Positions 52,801-64,000 of a stretch of DNA of 64,000 bases are shown in pieces. The notes under the pieces are model-generated. The model did not search any database. It was given only the letters and a program-made list of their open reading frames with translations, and was not told where the DNA came from. Positions within the stretch are counted from its first letter, which is position 1, and each line of letters begins with the position of its first letter. Where the stretch lies: the NCBI GenBank assembly GCA_028023455.1, contig JAQFVV010006336.1, positions 494,001 to 558,000 of the forward strand. The letters run 5' to 3'. The position numbers and the translations under genes were made by a program. The DNA comes from Epiperipatus broadwayi (taxonomy: Eukaryota > Onychophora > Udeonychophora > Euonychophora > Peripatidae).

Positions 52801-53494
52801 TTAGAATAATATTTTTAAATTCAATTATAATTTTATCAAAATCATTTAAACTTTAAAAACAATTATTAAAACAACATTTAATATTTCAACTTTTACTTTA
52901 AGGATCGATAGCAATTATATTTAGTTTTATAATTCACAAACTTTATTATTAGTCTAACAAGCGTGTGTGAAGGTATATAATATACAGTCACATGATTACT
53001 AACTTTAACAGATGATTTTTAATTTAAGACTCGGTCTAAATTACCAAAACTGATATATTTTATAAAAATTTGGAAAATAATTTAAAAATGTAGAACCAAA
53101 TATAATTCTCACCATCCTAAAGTTTATTTTTAAAATATATTAGATTAATTTTGACTATTAAATATAATTATAATATTACATATCGTTTAGATTTAATTTA
53201 TTAGTTTTAAAATATTATACTCGAATTATTAATATACTTTTAACTATTTATAGCTGTGTTATTTTATATAGATCGCTTTTACAACCATAAGCAAGGATAT
53301 CTTTAATCTTTATTTAACTGTTCCTTTTAAATAATCCCTTACACTTTTATATACCAGGTATTTTCATCTTTAAATTGTACTATAAAATCTAATTATCCTA
53401 CTATTATTTATATATCATACAAACATATCTTAAAATTTAAAATTTTTTAGTAATTGACCATTCTACCTTATTATGACCTATTAATAAGGGCACA
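49801..53494 (-). mobile_element. Tract D: candidate 3.7-kb minus-strand LTR
   Basis: In the minus sense it starts TGTGCCCTTATTAATAGG (complement at 53494) and ends TTTCTCCACA (complement at 49801). An ATTAATAAACTTTG-like polyadenylation signal sits about 65 bp before that end. The next minus-strand bases begin TGGATGCATG, acceptable as a primer binding site start. The whole tract is G-poor on the plus strand. The 53494 edge abuts (TA)n. No second LTR copy exists in the window, so this is a structural guess. Confidence 0.4.
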
Positions 53495-53505
53495 ATATAT
53501 ATATA

Positions 53506-53524
53506 GCGGTATCGATCCGGTACA
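53506..53524. repeat. Terminal remnant resembling the end of unit C
   Basis: GCGGTATCGATCCGGTACA closely matches the last 19 bases of unit C (GCGGTTTGATCCGGTACA) and lies between two (TA)n tracts, so it is probably the stub of another unit of this family. Confidence 0.6.
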
Positions 53525-56500
53525 ATATATATATATATATATATTGCATAAATCTAGTATAAGTTTTTCATAGTATTAAAATGTGATAAATTAAAGTTTT
53601 AATAATTTATTGGGTTTTGCATGACAATTGAAATATATCCATCAATTGTACTGCACATCTATATGAAAATACCAATGTGTATCAGATAGACACTTATATG
53701 TAAATTTTAATAATTTATTGTATTATTAAATCACAATGCAAATATGTTTGTTTATAGTATACCGCATGTCTATATGTGGATATATATATATATATATATA
53801 TTGGAACAGATATGTAAAACACAATGTAATACTTTTTTTGTAAACTAATCAAAATCAGAAGACTTAATTTATGTGTATAGCCATATTCTGCAGATCTTAA
53901 TTTCATTTTTTTATTGTTATTAATAAACTTGTATTTAATTATTAAAATTATCAAGTGAACTTAATTCTAAATATTTTTAAGATATTATGTATGGCATCAT
54001 CTCTTGATCACAATAACATTCTTATAGGACTTATGTTCTCTGAGATAGACTCACACATAATGGTCTGATATAGAAAAGGGAGGTGTATATTAGTATTTTA
54101 TCCAATGTTACCAACTGCCCATGATTAAATGAAATCTTCACAATAGGAAAAATCATACTTTGTGATTGGGAAAGATGCTAATTTACATGCATGCTCATAA
54201 ATATCAGTTGTGATTTTAAACAACTGATGCGCTGCAAGAAATTAACAATATGTTCTAACTTTTTTATCAGCTTTGTATTAAAATATTTATTATAAATGAG
54301 AAAAAAAATTATATATAAATAAATGTTTTTTCCTAAATAATAATAGAAAGAATTATATTTAAAATAAATTTGAATCATTACAAAATAACTAAAAAATTAG
54401 CATTGCAACAAAGTAATATTATTTATTTCTACAACCAATTTAATTAAATAAATAAATATATTAAATTAATATTTACATATTAAAAAAACAAAAATAATAA
54501 AAATATTATTCAATAGTTAATTAATATTTAAAATTAGCATATATATTTTTAATAATATTTTATAATGTAATGATATTAAATAAAAAACATAAATATCTCT
54601 TAATTTGTTTCAATAAAATCTATAAAATATATGCATATAAATATAAAAGTAATAAAAAGAAAAATGTTTTCAAAATTATATTTGCAAAGTTATACAGTGA
54701 TTTTTCCATTTTATAATGGACAATGAACTCTTAATCCACTAGACATTTACATATATTATTTTTGGTAACAACTGCTTCCTTTCTTTGATTCCAATTTACA
54801 GATACACCTTTCATTACTTTTTAAACTATCAATTTTTTATCAACTATCATTAACAAATTACTATCATTATGTGATATTTTTCTGCATAGCTCAGTTTATT
54901 TTTATTAAAGATGTAAATTTTATTTTATTAAAAATAATAATAATAACTATATGTTTGATATAACTGTTTATTAAACTTATTTTTTCTTACTTTAGAAAGG
55001 ATTCACTTTTAAAACAGATTTTTTTTTTTGTTTGTTCATAACTTTCTGCTTCAAGTTTAACAGTTTAAAAAGATGTGATTACTTTGTAAATTTTTATTCA
55101 AAGTCTTAAACATCTTCCAAAATAATTGAAGCAATATAATTTGTCATAAACAAAAAGTTGTTAATTTATTTTTTACATTTTATAATAAGTTAATAATTAG
55201 ATAAGATTACTGGAAAAAAATTAATGACTAAATATAATTAGTAGTAACTTTATTTTTTAAAAAAGATCTTTAAAAAACATTGTAATAATGTTGTATATAT
55301 AATAATCTTTTTAATGGATGTTTTAGATGGAAATATTTAATGTGTGGAGTTAACCATTTATAATTATTGAATTAGAAACCATTTTATGCAGAACAGCAGC
55401 TAATGGAAGTCAATGCCCCAGACAGCTAAAGCAAAACTCTTGGGCTCATTGAATTCAAAAATAATAAATATAGAATGTTTTAAATTATAATGTTTGAATT
55501 GTAATTATTATTAAATTATATGTTATGAACTGTATTGCAATGAATGATCATTAAATCACTTCTTATCTATAAATTTTAATAAACTTACATTTTATTGTTT
55601 TTATTTTCACTGGAGTATAGAAAACAATGGATTGGAAATTGATTATATATTAAATCCATGTATTGATATGAAAGCTTATTTATTGTTAAATAAATAAATG
55701 TAAATTAATATTTAATAATTAGAAGACTAAAAACATAAAATTTATTATAAAAATAATGTTCAAAAATGTGTTTGTAAACAAAATGAAATTCAAAATTTAA
55801 GCAAGTGCTTATAATTTAAGGTTAATGGATTTGATTTGATATATCTTGTATACTCAATAAATCCTACCATCAGCAACATATTTTTAGCTCACAAAAAGTA
55901 GTGATATTTTTTAGGCATTGAGCCAATAAATGGCTTAGATAATTAATGCTTTAAATTATAAAACCAAATTAAATAAGTATTATATCACAATAAGTTAAGT
56001 CGATCTTCAACCAAATTACAAAGATTGTGTAAAATTTAATTTTTTAGTTAAATATAAAAATAAATTCAAAATATTAACAAATTTAAAAATAATATAATTC
56101 CAGATTAACAAAAATATTTTACATAATTTTTAATCAATTAGCATGAAAAAGACTAGATAAAAAGCATTATTACAAAACTGAGGATTTGATATAGAAACTA
56201 TTAATTAAAAGATAGTAATAGCAATATAAGTAAAAAATAAGACAATAAAGTTACTTACAGTTGGTCAGAACAGTTATAATATCATATATAGATTGTCAAA
56301 AAACACCAATCAGATTACATTTACCATCAACAAGTTGCAAAGTAGCAAGATTCTGCAGAAAGAATTTGGCAAACAATAATAAATATCCAAGTCATAAATT
56401 TGTGAGTTAATAAAAAAAATCAATAAATGCAATTTGAGTTCTGGTCATCTTTACAATAAACTCTCATTTAGCACATAACATTATCAAGTTTAGAAGATTA

Positions 56501-57574
56501 AGGAAAAAATAATCAAATGCATTTAGTAGCAATTCAAGATTTTATTCTATTTAGGCACTAACAAAATGTGAAATCCATATCTATGATAATTTGAGACATC
56601 AACATGGTTCAGTAGTTACCAATAACTAATATTTATATGGTCAGATGCTAAAAAGATCAAGAAACATTTGAATACCAAATTGACAGAATAAAAACAGCAG
56701 CTCCAGTCAAATGACTGAGATTTTAGATTCTGACCACATCATCTTAATTATTATGCTTTCTGATGGCTATTATGAATGAGCTTCTCTGCCATATATTCTT
56801 TAGATGTGTATAATACATAATATATAGTTTGACAAAAGTAACAACCAATGTTATCCACATTTTTTGAATGGTGATGATGAACTGTCTTACAGCTATAAAA
56901 AATGCATAATAATAAATTGTTTAAATATAATAAATATTTCTAGTCCAGATTAATGTCCTAACCTTACCCTCATTAAATATTTACTATTAACTAAGTTATA
57001 TAGAGAATGTTATTGAATTTAACTAGAGACATTTATGAGAGTGCTAAATAAAAGTGGATTGTTCACAATAGTATGATCTCATATTAGAGGCATTAATTGC
57101 TGCATTCTTTGATACATTTTCTACTGATCTGTATGTCATTGTTCTCATAGAAAGTACTAACTTTTGTAATCATCATAGTTTGCCTTTTTATTTATGTAAA
57201 TAATGTATAAAAATTAGATAATTTGCTATTAATACATTTCTAAATCCTTGGCAAATATCATGTTATTAGTACCATTTTTTTGGGTGAATTATGTACAGCA
57301 ATACCTTATATAGTTTTATTAATTTAAATACAAAATGATTAAATAATAAAGATGGAATATAATATTAAAAAATGAAATAGTACATACCTTATTTTTCAAT
57401 TGAAGCATCAAAGTTGCATGCAAAAAAAAAAAAAAAAAATTTTAGAAATATAAACAAAAATGTTTTGATTAGAAACTAAGCTTAATTTGATTAATTGAAC
57501 AAACTTCTATATATTAAATATGAATTTTAATTAGTCTTTCTTATGGCATTGCCAAATGTATATCATATATTGCT
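53525..57574. other. AT-rich noncoding DNA
   Basis: Short (TA)n runs occur at 53525-53545 and 53777-53801. No gene is recognised. The region 56250-56790 is less AT-rich and could be a decayed coding repeat, but no family signature was seen. Confidence 0.5.
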
Positions 57575-57710
57575 AAATCATCCATGCACTTTACTATTGT
57601 TACACAATGCTTTATTTACCACTCTTTTACAGTTTACAGTTTCGATTGCTCCAGCAATCTTCTTCAGAACTCTTATATTGTGTAACAGTAGTAAAGTGTG
57701 TGGATGATGT
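57575..57710. repeat. Foldback element with conserved core
   Basis: Arms 57576-57608 and 57677-57709 are inverted repeats of about 33 bp (ATCATCCATGCACTTTACTA and its mirror). The centre carries ACAGTTTCGATTGCTCCAGC followed by AATCTTCTTCAGAACT, partly shared with 30415-30450. Confidence 0.75.
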
Positions 57711-58232
57711 AGTATTATATGATAAAATATCAACTTTATTATATACTAATAAAAGTAATAAACTTTAAATAATATCTTGAGAATAAATATTTTAAATGAT
57801 TAACATATTTTCTTTTGATAATAAATAAAATTTATATAATAAGATTTAAAACAAAATTAATTTGAGATTAGAATAAAAATTTCAAATTTAGTTATAAATG
57901 CTTTTTTATATCTTTAGTGACATGCTTTAATTCTTGATAAAGTAAAGATATATAGTTATTATTTTAAGAGACTAGTGGCATAATAGTTTACACTTTTATA
58001 TTCATATCCATATCACAAGAATTGAATCTTATCAACAACTTAATATTTCTTTTATATAACTGGCATATAATCAGATTAGATACCCTTCTTGTTATTGATC
58101 CAGTAAATGGATATCTGCTTGTTAAATAAAGAATAAAACATTATATACATTATACGTGTGTTTTCAGTGTTATATATTCAGCCTGTATTTTGCCCATCAC
58201 TCTCCTGTGTATTTAAATGGGCATATTATGGT
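57711..58232. other. AT-rich noncoding DNA
   Basis: No gene is recognised. The short frames crossing the following (CA)n are artefacts. Confidence 0.5.
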
Positions 58233-58233
58233 C

Positions 58234-58283
<50 letters not shown>
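58233..58283. repeat. (CA)n(TA)n microsatellite
   Basis: About 16 CA units followed by about 9 TA units, directly adjoining the next repeat copy. Confidence 0.95.
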
Positions 58284-58625
58284 GGTCAGTGTCAACATGG
58301 GTATCATTATAATATTGACATCATCAAGGGCTTTGAGTATTCCATCATCAGATTTTCAGTCATATGAATAGTTGAAGAGTTACAAGAACTGAAGCCTATC
58401 CATTAAAGCATATACATTTGCTATCTTAATATAAACCGATCACTGATTATGTATATGTGAAGGAGTTGATGATCCAGACCAACTGATGAATGCTAGTTCA
58501 GCATGAAATATGTATATTGGAGATCATTTAACTTTTTTACGTATGTGTGGTCATGTGTATCAATTATATTGGATAGAGTGGATGACTATAGAGAGCTTGA
58601 AAGTCTGGATTCAAATCCATTTTAA
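58284..58625 (+). repeat. Family S repeat, copy 2
   Basis: It aligns with about 19745-20070: shared words include GAGTATTCCATCATCAGATT (GAGCATTCC there), CTATCCATTAAAG-like text, TTCAGCATGAAATA and GTATATTGG. It starts at the (CA)n(TA)n tract. Only the unique part and one arm are present, without the large inverted repeat. Confidence 0.75.
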
Positions 58626-59680
58626 TTACATCTAGGTTAAGTATATACATTATGCTTGTATCTCAAAATCATATTTCATATAGTTCAAATTAGTATTATA
58701 TTTACTTTTATAATTTATATCTATTTTTTTAATAAGATAAAAATGATCAGGTTTAGAATTATTGTAAATTACTTGTTTACTTAAACCTGAATTTTTTTTT
58801 AACTTTTACAAATCAAATAACTTAATGTTTTTTAAAAAGAATTTAAATAGCTTTAAAATATTTTTAATATTCTAAATATCTTTAGATTTTATTTTCATTA
58901 AAATAGAAATAATACAAAACATTTGAAATTAGATTTTTAAAATAAATTATCTTTTATTTTGTTTAAAATATGTCACTTACTCTAGTCAAACCAAGCATGT
59001 GGAATAATTTTTCTCTTTGAAAATTAGTACTATTTCCAGAATACTAGTGATGGAAGATGGTTTATGCTAAGTCATCATATAATATGTTATTCGATAAAAC
59101 ACAGAAAAAACATTCATTTGATCTATATAATTTATGTATAGCTTGAAGAATGGCAATGATATTCAATTTTGAAATACGATGAATATATTTCAAAATTTTT
59201 ATTTTTTTTTGTTTGTTTTGAATGAAAAAGAAGTTATTGATTTCTGAAAAGTGATTGAAAAGAAAAAAAAAAGCGTTTTTTATTATATTCCATTACTAAA
59301 AGTATATATCTTTAAATTTTTAGTAGATTAAAAAATAATTGATCATGACAGCAGTCTGTGCATTTATCCATATATATATATATATATATAATTGTAATTT
59401 ATCAATGTTTATTTTTAATGCCCATGCAATAATTTGTCTTCAAAGGTGTTTGTTTATTTGACTTTGTTGGAGAAAGCAATAAATCTTACCTATATCTAAT
59501 ATATATCATTTATCATTAAAAAGCTTGTTTAGAGCTATTAGCATGCACTCTTTATTTTACATATATATTGTAATGTTTTTACATTTGGTAGACTTTTGCG
59601 TGAGTTAATCAAGCTATGAAGGACAAAAAATATTTCACTCATATTTCTAAAAAAACATAGCTATATTTTTCCTGATTAAC
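58626..59680. other. AT-rich noncoding DNA
   Basis: A (TA)n tract lies at about 59369-59391. No gene is recognised. Confidence 0.5.
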
Positions 59681-60997
59681 TTGTCCTCAAAATTATTACA
59701 ATTTCAATTGCTGGCAGAATCAGTTTTTAATTTATAAAAGAGAGCGCCAAAGTCGTTAAACTCACTGATTCTGGATCAAGCATATCATAACTTATAAAGC
59801 AATAATTTTAAAGATCAGATTATTGATTTCCCATAATTTAGTTTTTTTTTTAAAAAAAATTCTTCTTGGACTTAATTAAAAACTAAGAATATTGGCAAAG
59901 TAATTTATACATTACTCTAAAACTAAACAATAAAAATCTAACACTCAAAATTAACAATGTAACAAAAAAAATTAGGCACGTACAATGAAAGTTTATTTTA
60001 TATTAGTAGTAAAGATTTATTACAACACATTAAACATTTAAATACCTATAATAATAAAATTATAATATTGGAAAGAAACACATGCATACTCAGATAATTA
60101 TTTTAATCATTTTAATTCAAATATTGCACTTTGAAGTAATAGGTAATTAATGTCTTCTCTTTGTCCACGGTAACAATTTATTATTAAAAATTCAGTTCAC
60201 AAATCTTTTATCTAGATAGAAATTATGGCCATTAACTTACCAGTAAGTTTCAAGTGTCCATGTAGGTGATTGATCTCCTTAGTAGTCTGATTCCTTTCAA
60301 TGGATAGTCCGCAGTACTGTTTTTTATGGTTTCATTTCTTCCATATCTCTGATCCTGATTGAGGCAAGGTTAGATGAAGGTTTAGGTGACTTTTTTCAAA
60401 AGAAGGTGTTGGTTAATAATCTGGTTCTACTCGCACATGTGGGGATAGACTCACTTTAGATCTAAGTGGCAATATTTTATTTTTAATTTTAAAAAAATGC
60501 TGCACATAAGATCTCGACCAAAACAGACAGGTGAAAAAGCCCCTTTCCCACTCCTTTTATAGTCCAGATCATTTTTGAGAAGTCCTGCACATATTTTCTT
60601 TATCCTTTGTTTTATTATTCTATAATCTTCCACATTATTTCTTTTTTTTCAGCTACAAAGTTTTTTTTTTATGGATTATTTTCGCCATCTTTAATTAGCT
60701 TTGGAAACTTTGATTGTAATCTGCATGTGGAATGTCTTTTCACTATCTGAATTAATTAATCTGTATGCACTTTCCAATATCAACATTATTTTGATTAAAT
60801 TACATAGATAAATAAGAAAAACAAAAATTAACTTTCATTGTATGTTTTTTTTTTTTTTAAAAAAAAATTATACTACTTAAAAACAAAATTAAATCATCTT
60901 TTAAACAATCTTTGAATTTTACTCTCTTTGAATTTTTTTTTTTAAATATTACACCATGCCAAATATATATTTGTACCATATTTAAATAAATAGTACA
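59680..60997 (-). repeat. Candidate 3' LTR of the minus-strand Gypsy element
   Basis: It begins (minus sense) TGTACTATTTATTTAAATATGG right after the polypurine-like tract, similar to the TGTACCAT start of the 24.7-kb LTR. A TAATAAATCTTT-like signal is near 60015. The proposed end GAGGACA near 59682 is only a guess because the paired 5' LTR is outside the window. The 60-codon minus frame at 60451-60633 is unrecognised. Confidence 0.4.
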
Positions 60998-61066
60998 ATA
61001 TCCCTGGGGCCAGAAGATGGGAATGAAATAGGGTTTGAACTAATTTTATTCTCCATACATCAATCT

Positions 61067-62195
61067 TCATAGAGACCTTCTATACCATGTCCTGTTCTTA
61101 TATGGCTTCAGGGACCTAGCATTATAGGTACCCCTTTCTCCTTCACTATTTTCTAAAGTATAGGCATTTTGGCCATCCTTTTGGGTGATCTGGTAAGGCC
61201 CATCATACAAATTTTGGAATTTTTTAAAAATATGTTTCTCAGTTTGACTCACAGGGTTCACTTTGACCCATACCATATCTCCTTTTTTAAACTTGTCAGT
61301 CCTGACTCCTTTTCACAGTATCCAGAGCTTGGTTCTGTGTTCCAATTTTGCCCTTGCCTCTTCTTGATCTTTTCTTTTATCAATATTTTCTGAGATAGTG
61401 GGTAATGTGGATTTACATAATTGAGGTATTGCTTCTCCAAATTGAAGTCTTATAGGTGGAAACTCTGGGGATTCACTATGAGTCCAATTTATAAAATTTA
61501 ATACACAAAAAAGCTATTTCAGCCATCATCTATGGTTGGAAGCAGTATATACCCTGAAGAGGCATCCCACCTCTCTCATCATCCACTTGCATGGGTTGGA
61601 TTGTGGATTCTGTATGGATGACAGTACATGTTTTAGCTCCATCCTCTCTATCCATTCTTGCCATTTGCATTATATAAAAGGTGTCTGTGGTCTGACAAAA
61701 TAGGCCTAACCTACTTTCTCAAAGTATTGCATTTCAAGGACATGTATGGCATTCCTAGTATTTTCCTGAGACACCGGATATGCTAAACCCACTTTGAAAA
61801 AATGTCATATACCACTAGTACATATTTCATTTTTTTTAAAAGCTGGTAATGGCCCATAAAAATCAACAGCTATCAGGTTGTGTTTGGTTAGGAATGATAG
61901 GACTCATTTTCTGGTTTTGTCTTCTGATAGGTTTCACATGCACTTATTATGCTGACAACCTGTGCTCTCATATTCAGCCAGTGGAACCATGTCCTCAATA
62001 AGCCTTGCACTTTATTAACTCTATAATGTCTATACAAATGGTGAATGTACATGAGTTCTTTTTGTAAACTCTCTGGTATAATCATCTTCCACTGATCCCT
62101 TTGTAAGTCAGAGATGTACCAGAGGACCCCTTCTTTTAGTCAGTATCTATTTTTGGTGTTAATTTCCAACATTACTTCTATTTCATTTTTGGCTT
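61067..62195 (-). pseudogene. Gypsy integrase, broken
   Basis: The zinc-binding N-terminal region is in frame 61888-62085: HHLYRHY...GLLRTW...ACETYQK. The expected final Cys of HHCC is Tyr here. The core follows in broken frames: VDFYGPLP (first catalytic Asp) at about 61845, a degenerate second block where the second Asp is not visible, and a later NPCKWMMREVG block with the Glu. The C-terminal region is open at 61067-61276: MVWVKVNPVSQTEKHIFKKF then YDGPYQIT, the SH3-like domain of Gypsy integrases, ending with the ARSLKPY motif. Stops in the core make it inactive. Confidence 0.7.
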
Positions 62196-62852
62196 CTAGT
62201 GGGTCAATAATTTTTTTTTGTAAGTGGGACTTTGCCGTTGCACTTTTCCCAGGTGTCTCAATCCTTTTTCCACTACAGCAGCATCCTCCTCTAATTCTAT
62301 ATTAGCCAAACAGATATCTTCCATCTGCAGATGATTTTGAGCCCCAGGACCAATATTCTGGCTCAATGTGTCAGCCACCACATTTTCGATGCCTTTACAA
62401 TACTGAATAAAATAATTGAACTCTTGGAGAAAAAGGCTCCACTCTATTAGCCTACTATTTGTTAAATAACTGTGGTTTAGGAATTCCAGGCTCTTATAAT
62501 CTGGCCTAATGATCACTTCCGATCCTATCAAGAATTGGTGAAACTTCTTGAACTCCCATACCACAGCCAAAGCCTCTTTCTCTGTGACATAGTAATTAAT
62601 CTCTGCATCTCTAAATGGTCTGCTGACAAAATAAATTACACCCAGGGTATCATCCTCCTGAGCTTGCATAAGAGCTGCACCTAACCCATACCCACTACTA
62701 TCTACCTGGACAATAAACGGTTTCCTTAGGTCAGGGTAAACCAACATCACTTGGTTAAGGAACTTTTCTTTAATAACCCTGAAGTTGGTTTCATGCTCTT
62801 CCATCCATTTCCATGATGTCCCCTTATGTAATAGTTGCAGCAAAGGCTCCAT
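62196..62852 (-). CDS. Gypsy RNase H domain, open for 218 codons
   Basis: RNase H removes the RNA strand during reverse transcription. The frame shows VDSSGYGLGAALMQ (first catalytic Asp), YVTEKEALAVVWEFKKF (Glu), then IIRPDYKSLEFL and VADTLSQ (further Asp). The canonical DHKSL is DYKSL here and VADALSR is VADTLSQ. The frame is uninterrupted from the tether to beyond the domain. The ATG at its start is internal to pol, so the product would be part of the polyprotein rather than a separate protein. Confidence 0.75.
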   Translation of the reverse strand: MEPLLQLLHKGTSWKWMEEHETNFRVIKEKFLNQVMLVYPDLRKPFIVQVDSSGYGLGAALMQAQEDDTLGVIYFVSRPFRDAEINYYVTEKEALAVVWEFKKFHQFLIGSEVIIRPDYKSLEFLNHSYLTNSRLIEWSLFLQEFNYFIQYCKGIENVVADTLSQNIGPGAQNHLQMEDICLANIELEEDAAVVEKGLRHLGKVQRQSPTYKKKLLTH

Positions 62853-63093
62853 TCAAAAGAGAAATTTTTTAAAATTTATTGTAAAAGTTACACAGCCCCA
62901 AAAATGATTTCACTTGTCTTGGTGTGCAAGGGGTTGGGAAATTTCTGATTGCCTTGATTTTGTCATGAGGAGGCCTGATTCAATTTGCATTAATCAAGTG
63001 CCCTAAGATACCCACTTCTGCTGCTAAACAGCTTTTTTGTAGGTTAATACAGATACCATTTATTTTGCACTCTTGTAAAAACATCTTGAGGTG

Positions 63094-63620
63094 TTATAAG
63101 TATTCCTGAGGATTACTAGACACAATAATCACATCATCCATGTAGATAGTGATTAACTTTTTTATCTCATGGGACAGTATCCAGTTAAGACATTTTAACA
63201 GGCCTGCTCCTCTATTCTTTAGACCGAAAGGCATTCTGCTAAATTGGTATGATAGACCATTGTATCGAAATGCTGTGTATTTCCAGTCAGCAGGGTGTAA
63301 CTTGATCTGCCAACAGCTGGCAGTCAGTTCCAATGTGGAAAATATTTTTTCCATGGAATTTATTTACCAATTCATTAATTGGAGGTGGAACATTTTGATC
63401 AGGCCATGTGATCTTGTTCAATTGCCTTGCATCAAAACACAGTCTTATGGCTCCATCTTTTTTTTTACAACAATTAATGGGTGATTATATGATGATAAAA
63501 CCTTAGTGATAATGTCCCACTTCTACATTTTAGCTAATTCTCTCTCTACCTCAGCTCTATATTGGTGTGGCACTGGGTATAATCTTGCCTGAAATGGTAT
63601 ACTGTCAGAAATCTTGATTC
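63094..63620 (-). pseudogene. Gypsy reverse transcriptase, near-complete with lesions
   Basis: From about 63610 leftwards the minus frames give PFQARLYPVPHQYRAEVERE, a stop within the next few codons, then LIVVKKKDGAIRLCFDARQL and PPPINELVNKFHGKNIFSTL. The open part 63094-63354 continues with LELTASCWQIKL, YQFSRMPFGLKN and the catalytic IYMDDVII, intact. The tether to RNase H (62853-63093) is readable with stops. Domain order and motifs are those of Ty3/Gypsy. Confidence 0.75.
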
Positions 63621-63701
63621 TGTGCTCATATCCTTTAATAATCCCAGATTTATCTAAAAAATAGATTAATATTTAATTAGAACTTCTTTTAGGGCCCCCT
63701 T

Positions 63702-64000
63702 TCATTCTCCCTTCACTTCATTTATTAGTTTATCAATCCATGCCTCTATTAAAGGACTAGTTATCTCAAGCTCCATATTACATATGTTTGGCTGATTCAT
63801 TCTCATCTGCAACCCAAACTCCACTTCTTCCTCTTCGCAGATAATCTTTTTGTCTTTATAATTAATCACACATCCAGTTTTGTGCATAAAGTCAGACCTT
63901 AATATGGTTTGATGCACCAAACCTTTTAGAATTAATAACATGTGGCGTATAATTCTATCTCCTATTTTAATTTACACCCAAACTCGTTTCGAGCCCAATT
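63702..64000 (-). pseudogene. Gypsy protease end and linker, partial at the window edge
   Basis: The frame 63702-63941 contains ILRSDFMHKTGCVINYKDKK, the stretch that follows the aspartic protease active site in Gypsy polyproteins. The same frame continues towards the window end with one stop (near 63972). The catalytic DSG region lies outside the window. An acidic linker follows, then the reverse transcriptase begins in another frame. Confidence 0.55.

Larger units (their letters stand above)
59680..64000 (-). mobile_element. Minus-strand Gypsy element, 3' part, runs off the window
   Basis: Reading from the window end leftwards: protease end, reverse transcriptase, RNase H, integrase, then a polypurine-like CCCCAGGGATAT (complement of 60998-61009) and the TGTACTATTT start of an LTR at 60997. 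The coding region has only a few lesions and is the best preserved pol in the window. The left LTR edge is uncertain. Confidence 0.75.

Noticed and set aside
56250-56790. Possible decayed transposase
   Set aside because: Codon-like texture only; no motif could be matched in any frame.

Overview
This window is eukaryotic, AT-rich, repeat-dominated nuclear DNA. By eye, CpG is scarce outside a few islands. It has long (TA)n and (TTA)n microsatellites, tRNA-derived SINE pieces, LINE 3' ends, foldback elements and several Gypsy-type LTR retrotransposons. I found no intact host gene. The only host-protein match is a short fragment of the cohesin subunit SMC3, which is closest to animal sequences, so an invertebrate metazoan with a large genome is likely. 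I cannot name the species.

Layout. From 1 to about 33 kb: a more CpG-bearing stretch (1-650), a LINE 3' end (741-1224), two tRNA-like SINE pieces (2818-3031), a GC-rich island (4385-4615) followed by a C-depleted tract, several foldback elements (7.9, 10.7, 15.8, 17.3, 19.3 and 23.8-24.4 kb), two decayed LINE reverse transcriptase regions (12.0 and 20.6-21.4 kb), one decayed LTR element with both LTRs (24702-28669), a G-depleted tract around a 173-bp (ATT)n array (30.4-31.1 kb), and another Gypsy reverse transcriptase remnant (32.6-33.1 kb).

From 33.9 to 53.5 kb lies a cluster of LTR-type units whose ends read TGTRCC...GGYACA and which abut (TA)n. The best is a gag-only element (33930-43598) with TG...CA LTRs, a primer binding site and a polypurine tract. 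Its 5' LTR carries a TTAA-flanked piggyBac-like insertion and a 500-N assembly gap. Two related solo-LTR-like units in opposite orientation (43676-45498 and 47743-48951) flank the SMC3 fragment, whose two segments are in swapped order. A 3.7-kb minus-strand LTR-like tract (49801-53494) follows.

From 53.5 to 64 kb: AT-rich DNA without recognisable genes, a foldback element (57.58 kb), a second copy of the 19-20 kb repeat family (58.3 kb), and the 3' part of a minus-strand Gypsy element (about 59.7-64.0 kb) that encodes reverse transcriptase, RNase H and integrase with point lesions and runs off the window end.

The leading observations are the circularly permuted SMC3 fragment, the repeated association of one set of LTR termini with (TA)n tracts, the TTAA insertion inside one LTR of a pair, and the GC-rich island with strong strand skew. 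All protein calls come from motif recognition by eye, not from searches.
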